NCBI RefSeq assembly: GCF_003479425.1
Contig: NZ_QUHC01000003.1
Span: forward strand, 124,001-188,000
Source of the DNA: Odoribacter sp. AF15-53
GTDB lineage: Bacteria > Bacteroidota > Bacteroidia > Bacteroidales > Marinifilaceae
Length of the DNA: 64,000 nucleotides
Reading direction: 5' to 3'
Shown here: one piece after another, positions 45,677-52,279 of the stretch
How the letters are laid out: every line of letters begins with the position of its first letter
Position numbering within the stretch: the first letter of the stretch is position 1
The notes under the pieces: model-generated
What the model was told of the DNA's origin: nothing
Database searches by the model: none
The model's input: the letters and a program-made list of their open reading frames with translations, nothing else
Translations under genes and position numbers: made by a program

Positions 45677-45865
45677 GACTTTTTCTCCTAACTTTTCTTA
45701 TACATTCAAGATAGAAGTGCAATTTTATAAGTGATGTTTTTGAACCCATAACATGAAAACACTTTTAATTCAACCTCTTTATTCCCCCCGACCTCACTTC
45801 TACCCATTTTCTTCTTATTTTCATATCTAAAAGGTATAAAATTCGAGAACTTGAGAAATATTTCA

Positions 45866-45873
45866 TATATTTG
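45866..45873 (+). promoter_or_regulatory. -7 promoter box TATATTTG for the tyrosine leader and lyase unit
   Basis: TATATTTG matches the consensus. The predicted transcription start is near 45880, about 14 bases before the first leader ATG. Confidence 0.55.
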
Positions 45874-45893
45874 TCTCGAAGAAAGAGAACAAA

Positions 45894-45950
45894 ATGAACA
45901 CAATGTACACCTCATATTACTATTTCTATTATTACTTTTCGGAAAAGTAA
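45894..45950 (+). CDS. Tyrosine/phenylalanine-rich leader peptide 1 (18 residues)
   Basis: The ORF reads MNTMYTSYYYFYYYFSEK and stops. Seven of 18 residues are Tyr and two are Phe, with a YYYFYYYF run. It starts about 14 bases after the likely transcription start and is followed 31 bases later by an intrinsic terminator. This is the classic form of an amino-acid attenuator leader peptide. Translation would report the level of charged tRNA-Tyr (and tRNA-Phe). A-rich bases precede the ATG, as is common for Bacteroidota translation starts. Confidence 0.85.
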   Translation: MNTMYTSYYYFYYYFSEK

Positions 45951-45952
45951 GA

Positions 45953-45988
45953 GGGGATATTGTGATCATTTATATAATATAAAGCCCC
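45953..45988 (+). promoter_or_regulatory. Possible antiterminator pairing of attenuator 1
   Basis: GGGG (45953-45956) can pair with CCCC (45985-45988) and AUAUU (45957-45961) with AAUAU (45976-45980), leaving a 4-base bulge. This would take the 5' arm of terminator 1. A ribosome that reaches the leader stop (45948-45950) would cover the GGGG segment, while one stalled at the Tyr run would not. The 1:2 protector segment may be CCTC (45910-45913) with GAGG (45951-45954). Confidence 0.5.
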
Positions 45989-46006
45989 GAAATTCGGGGC
46001 TTTTTT
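45981..46006 (+). terminator. Attenuator terminator 1
   Basis: GCCCCG (45984-45989) and CGGGGC (45995-46000), flanked by AAA and TTTTTT, form a strong GC stem with a U tail. Confidence 0.9.
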
Positions 46007-46023
46007 CATTAATACAAATTGAC

Positions 46024-46125
46024 ATGACAATTACAAATTTATCACATACCGGCCGTTATTATTATTACTACTATTATAACCTCAACAATAGCTGGGATGA
46101 CCTTGTATTACCTGTAAAAACATAA
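46024..46125 (+). CDS. Tyrosine-rich leader peptide 2 (33 residues)
   Basis: The ORF has seven consecutive Tyr codons (46057-46077) after MTITNLSHTGR. A tail follows with one Trp (NLNNSWDDLVLPVKT) and a stop at 46123-46125. It begins 18 bases after terminator 1. Terminator 2 follows 22 bases after its stop. The seven-codon run has no other explanation than sensing tyrosyl-tRNA. Both TAT and TAC codons are used, so a single tRNA-Tyr supply is being read. Confidence 0.85.
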   Translation: MTITNLSHTGRYYYYYYYNLNNSWDDLVLPVKT

Positions 46126-46155
46126 ATAACACGTATTATATTCATTCAACCCGGC
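46049..46155 (+). promoter_or_regulatory. Four-segment attenuator 2 (protector and antiterminator pairings)
   Basis: Segment 1 is CCGGC (46049-46053), just before the Tyr codons. Segment 2 is AGCTGGG (46090-46096), after them. Segment 3 is CCCGGCT (46150-46156), the 5' arm of the terminator. Segment 4 is its 3' arm. GCUGG pairs with CCGGC (1:2) and AGCUGGG pairs with CCCGGCU over 7 bases with one G-U (2:3). A ribosome stalled on Tyr codons would cover segment 1 and favour 2:3 (antitermination); free passage allows 1:2 and 3:4 (termination), as in the trp attenuator. Confidence 0.6.
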
Positions 46156-46175
46156 TGGTTTCAGCCGGGTTTTTT
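46148..46175 (+). terminator. Attenuator terminator 2
   Basis: AACCCGGCTG (46148-46157) and CAGCCGGGTT (46162-46171) with loop GTTT and a T run to 46175. Confidence 0.92.
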
Positions 46176-46192
46176 AATTTAAATCCAAAATC

Positions 46193-47644
46193 ATGACAAA
46201 CAACATCAAATTTTACAGCGGAGAAAACATTCCTTTAGAACTACACAAGGTTCGTGTCGTACAAAAATTGCACTTGGTTCCTATCGAGAGACGCCTCCAA
46301 GCCTTGGAAGAAGGAGGTTTCAACACATTCAAACTTAACACGACCGACGTGTTTTTAGACATGCTCACCGATAGCGGAACAAACGCCATGAGTGATAATC
46401 AAGTTGCCGCCATGTTCCACGCCGATGATGCTTACGCCGGATCACAGAGTTTCGTCCGCCTCCTGAAAGCCGTGCAAGAAGTTCTAGGAAAAGAATTTCT
46501 ACTCCCCGTACATCAAGGACGAGCGGCGGAAAATATTATCTGCCGCACGTTCATCAAACCCGGTCAGATCATTCCGATGAATTACCATTTCACGACGGCA
46601 CTCGCGCATATCACAGAGAATGGAGGAAAAATCGCCGAACTACTTTGTGACGACGCGTTGGACATCCAATCCGTGAATCCTTTCAAAGGAAACATCGACA
46701 TCCAGAAGTTAAAGAAATGCATTCAGAAACATGGTGCCGAAAATATCCCGTTTATCCGTATGGAAGCTTCCACGAATTTAATCGGGGGACAACCGTTCTC
46801 AATCCATAACCTCCAACAAGTACGTGAAGTAGCGGATCAACACGGGATCATGCTCGTCTTGGATGCCAGTTTGTTAGGAGAAAATGCCTTTCTCGTGAAA
46901 CAACGGGAAGAGGAATGGAAAAATACCTCTCTTTCCGAAATTCTAAAAGTGATGACCGGATTGGCCGATCTCGTTTACTTCTCTGCCCGCAAACTCAGCT
47001 CTTCCCGGGGTGGAGGTATATGCACGAACAACCGGGTTCTCTACTCGAAAATGGAAGCTCTCATCCCCCTCTTTGAAGGATTTCTTACTTACGGGGGTAT
47101 TTCCGTGCGTGAAATCGAAGCCATGGCAGTAGGTCTTCGTGAAACACAGGACGAAACCATTATCCGGCAAAGCCCGGATTTCATTGCATTTCTAGTCAAC
47201 GACCTGCAACAGAAAGGAATCCCAGTGGTTACCCCTGCCGGAGTTCTCGGATGTCACGTCGACGCCATGTCGTTCTGTAAGCATATCCCTCAAACAGAAT
47301 ATCCTGCCGGGGCTCTTGCTGCTGCCTTTTACCTGATTTCAGGAGTCCGGGGCATGGAAAGAGGAACGATTTCCAGTGTCAGAGACGAGCAAGGCAAAGA
47401 AATTCTGGCCGATCTTGAATTACTTCGTCTCGCTCTACCCCGGCGGGTATTCACGCTGTCGCAAATCAAATACGTGAGCGATCGTATGCAATGGCTATTC
47501 GATAATCGTCACCTGATCGGGGGCTTACAATTCGTATACGAACCTCCCGTTCTGCGTTTCTTCATGGGTTCCTTGATTCCCACATCTGACTGGCCATTAC
47601 GCCTTGTTACGAAATTCAAGGAAGATTTTGGTGAAAGCCTTTAA
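46193..47644 (+). CDS. Tryptophanase / tyrosine phenol-lyase family protein (aromatic amino acid beta-eliminating lyase)
   Basis: 483 residues. Family segments are easy to align from memory with TnaA and TPL: LTDSGTNAMSDNQVAAM, LPVHQGRAAENI, NLIGGQPFSIHNL, DASLLGENAF, FSARKLSSSRGGGIC (the Lys should carry PLP), LTYGGISVREIEAMAVGL and LISGVRGMERG with the carboxylate-binding Arg. Differences from the classic enzymes include Leu for the Arg of DATRCVEN and loss of the Asp after the PLP Lys (usually KKD). The substrate may therefore differ from tyrosine or tryptophan. It is preceded by two tyrosine-codon attenuators. It should act in the cytoplasm. Confidence 0.8.
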   Translation: MTNNIKFYSGENIPLELHKVRVVQKLHLVPIERRLQALEEGGFNTFKLNTTDVFLDMLTDSGTNAMSDNQVAAMFHADDAYAGSQSFVRLLKAVQEVLGKEFLLPVHQGRAAENIICRTFIKPGQIIPMNYHFTTALAHITENGGKIAELLCDDALDIQSVNPFKGNIDIQKLKKCIQKHGAENIPFIRMEASTNLIGGQPFSIHNLQQVREVADQHGIMLVLDASLLGENAFLVKQREEEWKNTSLSEILKVMTGLADLVYFSARKLSSSRGGGICTNNRVLYSKMEALIPLFEGFLTYGGISVREIEAMAVGLRETQDETIIRQSPDFIAFLVNDLQQKGIPVVTPAGVLGCHVDAMSFCKHIPQTEYPAGALAAAFYLISGVRGMERGTISSVRDEQGKEILADLELLRLALPRRVFTLSQIKYVSDRMQWLFDNRHLIGGLQFVYEPPVLRFFMGSLIPTSDWPLRLVTKFKEDFGESL

Positions 47645-47689
47645 TCAAATAACAACAAACAACATAATTATACACAAATATTTATTGCT

Positions 47690-47827
47690 ATGAAAATACA
47701 AAAAGGAAACACCCCAAAAAGAAACAAGAATTTACAACGTAATTCTTCTGTTTCAAAAAATACAAGTAAGAAAACAACTAGCAAAAAAGCGACAAAATTT
47801 ACTTTTCAGCACGGTTCATTTTGTTGA
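47690..47827 (+). CDS. Small very basic ORF, 45 residues, unknown
   Basis: The ORF starts 46 bases after the lyase stop and reads MKIQKGNTPKRNKNLQRNSS... with 15 Lys/Arg in 45 residues and many Ser, Thr and Asn. It has an ATG after an A/T-rich leader and ends in FQHGSFC. It has no Tyr run and is not an attenuator leader. It could be a small nucleic-acid-binding protein or a chance ORF; there is no family I recognise. Confidence 0.35.
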   Translation: MKIQKGNTPKRNKNLQRNSSVSKNTSKKTTSKKATKFTFQHGSFC

Positions 47828-47851
47828 ATTTTCAGCATCAAAAAGTAATCA

Positions 47852-47939
47852 CTGCCCCTCCAACTCCCCCTACGTAAAGGGGGAGTACTGATTTCCAAAC
47901 GGTTTCCCCTCCTATGTAAGGAGGCGCTAGGGGTGGTAG
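47852..47939 (-). repeat. Dispersed repeat, copy A
   Basis: Read on the minus strand it begins CTACCACCCCTAGCGCCTCC and contains two small hairpins (CCTCCTTACATAGGAGG; CTCCCCC...GGGGGAG). About 43 of the first 51 bases match copy B at 57871-57950, with both copies in intergenic DNA. Confidence 0.7.
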
Positions 47940-48014
47940 TATACTCGTTAGATTCTTCTTTACCTTTGAAAATAACAACTCGCTCTTTTTCTCCGTTTTT
48001 AGAAAAGAAAAGAA

Positions 48015-48022
48015 TATCTTTG
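48015..48022 (+). promoter_or_regulatory. -7 promoter box TATCTTTG for the DAHP synthase fusion
   Basis: TATCTTTG lies 23 bases before the ATG at 48045. It implies that the gene can be transcribed without passing the tyrosine attenuators. Confidence 0.55.
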
Positions 48023-48044
48023 AAACCTGATTTTACAATTAAAA

Positions 48045-49139
48045 ATGATCACGTCATTGAAGATATCATCTTATTCCGACTGGAACCTGTTCACCCACCA
48101 GCAACGACCATTAGTCATTGCCGGACCTTGTAGTGCGGAAACGGAAGAACAACTTTTCAACACGGCAACTCTTCTGAAAAACAACGGTATAGAAGTCCTA
48201 CGGGCCGGTATATGGAAACCACGTACCCGTCCGAATTGTTTTGAGGGGGTAGGAATAAAAGGATTACCCTGGTTACAGAACCTCCAAAAAGACTTGGGAA
48301 TGAAAATCTCCACGGAAGTAGCCAACGCTCACCACGTGGAAGCCGCTCTAAAACACGGGATAGACATGTTATGGATCGGGGCACGTTCCACAGCAAACCC
48401 CTTTGTTGTACAGGAAATTGCCGAATCACTGAAAGGCGTTGATATCCCTGTTCTGGTCAAGAATCCCGTGAATCCGGACATCGAATTGTGGATAGGTGCT
48501 TTTGAACGCCTCTACTTATGCGGTATTACCAAACTGGGAGCCATCCATCGCGGATTTTCATCTTACAATAGTGCCCGCTATCGCAATACACCACAGTGGC
48601 AAATCCCTATCGAATTAAAGCGACGCATTAAGGATCTCCCGCTCTTTTGTGATCCGAGTCACATCAGCGGCCATCAAGAATACATTCAGGAAGTATCCCA
48701 AAAAGCCATGGACCTCGGTTTTGACGGTCTAATCATCGAATCACACGTGAATCCGGATCGCGCATTAAGTGATGCGCAACAACAAATTACACCTGATCAA
48801 TTAAATGAAATTCTAACTCATTTAATTATCCGGGAAGAACACCCCAATAACTCGAACAACACGCTGATCATCGAAGAACTCCGAGAAAAAATAGATACCT
48901 TGGACAACACCATCATGGAAGCTCTTACCAACCGGATGAAAATCATTGAAGAGATCGGGATGTACAAAAAACAAAACAATATTACCATTCTCCAACCCGA
49001 CCGTTGGGAAAAAATCCTTACCCGTGTTCTCGAAGAGGCGCGCAAAAACAACCTGAGTGAAGAACTTGTGGAACGGGTCTTTAAAGCCATCCACCAAGCC
49101 TCTATTGACAGGCAGACTGACATCATGAATAAACCATGA
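48045..49139 (+). CDS. Bifunctional 3-deoxy-7-phosphoheptulonate synthase / chorismate mutase
   Basis: 364 residues. Residues about 20-265 are a type I-beta (KDO8P-like) DAHP synthase: PLVIAGPCSAETEEQLF, LRAGIWKPRTRPNCFEG, PVLVKNPVNPD, and DPSHISGHQEYI. Residues about 275-364 are an AroQ chorismate mutase: IIEELREKIDTLDNTIMEAL and RMKIIEEIGMYKKQNNI, with a later LVERVFKAIHQASI. The fusion is usual in Bacteroidales. It starts the shikimate pathway and commits chorismate to Tyr and Phe, with the mutase domain likely also mediating feedback inhibition. It has its own promoter and lies 400 bases after the lyase gene. Confidence 0.93.
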   Translation: MITSLKISSYSDWNLFTHQQRPLVIAGPCSAETEEQLFNTATLLKNNGIEVLRAGIWKPRTRPNCFEGVGIKGLPWLQNLQKDLGMKISTEVANAHHVEAALKHGIDMLWIGARSTANPFVVQEIAESLKGVDIPVLVKNPVNPDIELWIGAFERLYLCGITKLGAIHRGFSSYNSARYRNTPQWQIPIELKRRIKDLPLFCDPSHISGHQEYIQEVSQKAMDLGFDGLIIESHVNPDRALSDAQQQITPDQLNEILTHLIIREEHPNNSNNTLIIEELREKIDTLDNTIMEALTNRMKIIEEIGMYKKQNNITILQPDRWEKILTRVLEEARKNNLSEELVERVFKAIHQASIDRQTDIMNKP

Positions 49140-49141
49140 TT

Positions 49142-49277
49142 TATTCTCTCGCCTTATCCAACAAACCGTGTTGCCGGATAGCCGAATAATTCTCCAACGC
49201 CCATTTCTGGCACTGCTCGATAGTGACCGTGTTCAACGAGTAATAGGACACGTCAAATACAAAACCGCCCCCTAATC
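49142..49277 (-). pseudogene. Fragment of a TolC-family outer-membrane efflux protein gene
   Basis: On the minus strand a 45-codon open stretch with no start codon includes SLNTVTIEQCQKWALENYSA followed by IRQHGLLDKARE and a stop. This resembles the N-terminus of TolC/OEP proteins (a TLEEC-x-ALENN-type start). It has no signal peptide and nothing else of the gene is present, so it looks like a relic. It partly overlaps the Sus locus 2 terminator. Confidence 0.45.
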
Positions 49278-49303
49278 GCTATATTCAACTTTTAGGGGAC
49301 GGT
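49262..49303 (-). terminator. Intrinsic terminator at the end of Sus locus 2
   Basis: On the minus strand AACCGTCCCCTAA pairs with TTAGGGGGCGGTT (one G-U), ending in TTTTGT, 24 bases past the TlpA gene stop. Confidence 0.75.
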
Positions 49304-49326
49304 TCTCAATGTGTAATAATCTCAGG

Positions 49327-50754
49327 TCATTTCAACTTGATCTTTTTCATACCGCTAAGACCTTGCACTTTTCTAGGTTTTGCCAACTGCTCTTCAATAA
49401 ACGGTACTATCTTGCTATTGGAAGGCCGCATGGCATTGATCGTGATAATTCTACCATCTTGATCAAACATCATAAAACGAGGTATACCCACTACCATATA
49501 TTCATTATACAGTTTATCTTTTAAAGCCCCGTCAACGATATATTGAGGCCACTCCGGCTTATCTTCATCAAGTTTCTTTTTCCATGCATCAACTTTACTA
49601 TCGACAGAAACACTGACAAATAAAACTCGCGGATTATCCTTATACTGTTGGTATAGTTTCTCCATGTGAGGAATCTCTTCTACACACGGCCCACACCAGG
49701 TAGCCCAAATATCCATATAAACAAGCTTACCTCTCAAGTCTGAGAATTTTACCAGATTTCCATCCCGATCATGCATTTCAAAATCCTTAGCCAACGAACC
49801 CGCGGCAAGACTATTATCCTCTGATGGCAAGGGACGTGACTTTACGAAGGCCAAATGCGTCGGGTCTGTATTTATTCTATTGAAAATATCAACAAACTCT
49901 CTGGCATGCGCATTACCCCCACCCATATAGAACATCACGGCATAAAAATGAGAAACATTATTTTTAATCTCCTGATTTGTCACCAGTTCGTCCAAAATCA
50001 ATAGCTTTCTAATAAATGATTTACTAGGGTCATCCCCAGCCTTGGCCCTGTTTTTTTCCTCCCAAGATATCCGTCTTTCCACCAGACCGGGGTATCCCAA
50101 TGAAGCTTTTCGAGGGTCTTTCCTAAAAGTAACACTATCATTCAAATCAATTGATCTCATGAACTTGACATATCCGGGATCATCCAAGGTCAATTTTTTG
50201 TCACTTTTCCCGTATCCGATTTTACAAGAGATAACGTCTACATTCTTCTCAACCCGGTATTCTTCCACCAGATCCCGATCGCCTTTGATTTTATTCAGCA
50301 TCCGGTCGAGTTCCTTATCCAGACGATCCAAAGAAGACGAAAATTCATCAAATGAATTAAATGTCTTTCCTTTAGCCCATCTGCGACCTGACAACTGATT
50401 TGCATGAGCGAATAAATAGGTATTAATATCTGTTCGGTCTCCGGCGAATTTTACTGTCGTCTCACCATTCTTATCTTTCGATACCTCCAATCGAACTTCC
50501 TCTCCTTTACCCACCAATACCGGAATCCGGATTTCATCAGGCATATTTATGGTAAACTTTTGGTTTTCATACCGGATCACCGGGTTAAAAACAAATGATC
50601 CGTCTTCCGCTATGCTAAGGGCCTCCCGGTCACAGCCTCCAATATTAATTTTTATTGTTTCGCCCTGATAATTATTAAATTTACCCTTGATTACCTGTGC
50701 GCTTATGGCAAATGCCCCAAGCAGCATAATACTTAACAATACTAACTTTTTCAT
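49327..50754 (-). CDS. TlpA-family thioredoxin-like protein with N-terminal DUF4369-like region, Sus locus 2
   Basis: 475 residues. A signal peptide (MKKLVLLSIMLLGAFAISA) is followed by a beta-rich domain (VIKGKFNNYQGETIKINIGG), a helical middle of about 190 residues, and a C-terminal thioredoxin fold with WATWCGPCVEEIPHMEKL and a GIPRFMMFDQDGRI cis-Pro loop. The CxxC site is intact. Such proteins are frequent tail genes of Sus loci and may reduce disulfides in the bound substrate or in a partner protein. It follows the SusD gene by 21 bases and ends at a terminator. Confidence 0.85.
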   Translation of the reverse strand: MKKLVLLSIMLLGAFAISAQVIKGKFNNYQGETIKINIGGCDREALSIAEDGSFVFNPVIRYENQKFTINMPDEIRIPVLVGKGEEVRLEVSKDKNGETTVKFAGDRTDINTYLFAHANQLSGRRWAKGKTFNSFDEFSSSLDRLDKELDRMLNKIKGDRDLVEEYRVEKNVDVISCKIGYGKSDKKLTLDDPGYVKFMRSIDLNDSVTFRKDPRKASLGYPGLVERRISWEEKNRAKAGDDPSKSFIRKLLILDELVTNQEIKNNVSHFYAVMFYMGGGNAHAREFVDIFNRINTDPTHLAFVKSRPLPSEDNSLAAGSLAKDFEMHDRDGNLVKFSDLRGKLVYMDIWATWCGPCVEEIPHMEKLYQQYKDNPRVLFVSVSVDSKVDAWKKKLDEDKPEWPQYIVDGALKDKLYNEYMVVGIPRFMMFDQDGRIITINAMRPSNSKIVPFIEEQLAKPRKVQGLSGMKKIKLK

Positions 50755-50775
50755 ACGTATTATAATTCTTCTTTA

Positions 50776-52266
50776 TTATTTATTATCTAACCAATTTTCA
50801 TTAAACACCAACACTTTCGGCGGAATCTGATAAACCAACCGGTCTTCTGTCAACGTGTAATTATTTACACCATCCGTGTGCGTGTAACCAGACTTCAAAT
50901 CTTGAAAAAGCGGATCATTCCACAATCTCCTCATGTCAAACCAGCGAATTCCGGTCATCATATACTCCCGTAACCGTTCTTCCACAACAAAGCGAATCAA
51001 TTTTTCCTGATTATCAATATCGTCAGGAATCACCGCCGTCTCTGCGGGCATCCGATGCCGACGAAAATATTCAAGATTCACACGTCCCTCGTTTTGTATA
51101 GAAAGATCGGTAGACCTGACCTGACATTCAATGAGCATCAAATACAGGTCAGTCATATCGGCCCCTAAACTAAAAGTTGTCCGACAAGGCAATCTTCTAT
51201 ATCCCTCCAAGGGAGTACCGGATGTAGCTTTATTCGAGAAAAACCTTCTTCGCAAATCATCCTCCCCGTATAAATCCATATACTCATCCTTCACAAAGAG
51301 CTTGGGTTGCCCTGTTGCGCTGGATATCGTACTGATCGCATACTGATAGTTGTAAATTACCTCTTTATTCGCACCGGTATTATTAGCAGGGAAACCGGAA
51401 GTCCAGGCATGGGGTTTAGAGGGATTATATCCCCATTGACTTATCATCTGATTGTAATCCCACAATTGAAGCCCGGTAGCATTAATTTCGGAGCATTTAA
51501 GTGCTTTCTCCAAAGCGATTCTCGCATTCTCGTAATCACCTTTCATCCAATAGGCTCTACCTAGAAAAAACCATCCCGCACATTGGTAAATCCGTAACGG
51601 ATGATTCGTAGACTCAACGAGGTCGGGACAACTTTCTTCCAGTTCCTTGATGATAAAATCATAAACTTCTCGAACCGTATTCCTCTTCAGATTCTTCAAA
51701 TTCATGTCTCCTTCTTCAATAATCGGAACACATAAATCTGAAGCTGACGTTGATTCATCATAAGGTTTTCCGAAATATTGTGCAAGAATCAAATACCTGA
51801 AAGCCCTGTTTACTCTAGCCTCAGCCTGAAGCTCCAACTTCCGTTTATCAGTCCCGCCCGTCGCATCCAACACGTCATTAATGATAACGTTGAAGGTATA
51901 AATTTGCTGATAAATCGAAGCCCATTCACAAGCATTATCTTCCTCGCTAAAAATCTTCCCCTCCCAACCGTAAGCCTGATTCATCTTGAAATCAAGGTAG
52001 GAGATCGAAGATTGTGTCGCGGTAAGTTCATCACTCATAAAGATATTGTAAAGAATATTCTCTCCCAACTTTGTTCCCAATTCAGTAACCAAAGAATAGG
52101 TAATCGAGGTTAACGTCGTGCTATTAAACATTCCATTGTAATGATCAATGGTTTCGGGAATATCTTTCCCCTTAGGTTTCAGATCCAGAAAATCTTTGCA
52201 ACCTACAAGTAGCAGGATAGCACACGATATAACCACTAATCTGTAATGTACATGACTATATTTCAT
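50776..52266 (-). CDS. SusD/RagB-family surface nutrient-binding lipoprotein, locus 2
   Basis: 496 residues. A lipoprotein signal ends in LLVGCKDFLDLKPKGKDIPET, the usual SusD N-terminus. TPR-like helices include QAEARVNRAFRYLILAQYFG, and the C-terminus has RWFDMRRLWNDP and RLVYQIPPKVLVFN. It pairs with the SusC protein whose gene ends 13 bases upstream. SusD-like proteins of this kind cover the extracellular face of the transporter. Confidence 0.93.
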   Translation of the reverse strand: MKYSHVHYRLVVISCAILLLVGCKDFLDLKPKGKDIPETIDHYNGMFNSTTLTSITYSLVTELGTKLGENILYNIFMSDELTATQSSISYLDFKMNQAYGWEGKIFSEEDNACEWASIYQQIYTFNVIINDVLDATGGTDKRKLELQAEARVNRAFRYLILAQYFGKPYDESTSASDLCVPIIEEGDMNLKNLKRNTVREVYDFIIKELEESCPDLVESTNHPLRIYQCAGWFFLGRAYWMKGDYENARIALEKALKCSEINATGLQLWDYNQMISQWGYNPSKPHAWTSGFPANNTGANKEVIYNYQYAISTISSATGQPKLFVKDEYMDLYGEDDLRRRFFSNKATSGTPLEGYRRLPCRTTFSLGADMTDLYLMLIECQVRSTDLSIQNEGRVNLEYFRRHRMPAETAVIPDDIDNQEKLIRFVVEERLREYMMTGIRWFDMRRLWNDPLFQDLKSGYTHTDGVNNYTLTEDRLVYQIPPKVLVFNENWLDNK

Positions 52267-52279
52267 AGGCTTGCCTTAT

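Noticed and set aside
45706-45969. 87-codon minus-strand ORF across the tyrosine leader region
   Set aside because: It is antisense to leader 1 and its promoter, and its product (many Ser, Asn, Arg, Phe) matches no protein type; the plus-strand leader and terminator explain the region.
45894-46125. Reading the Tyr-rich leaders as TnaC-like arrest peptides
   Set aside because: TnaC works through one critical Trp and a free-amino-acid-induced ribosome arrest with Rho; here there are long Tyr runs and intrinsic terminators, which fit classical attenuation better. Inducible arrest is not fully excluded.
47933-48133. 66-codon plus-strand ORF before the DAHP synthase gene
   Set aside because: It starts in the dispersed repeat and ends within the DAHP synthase gene in another frame.
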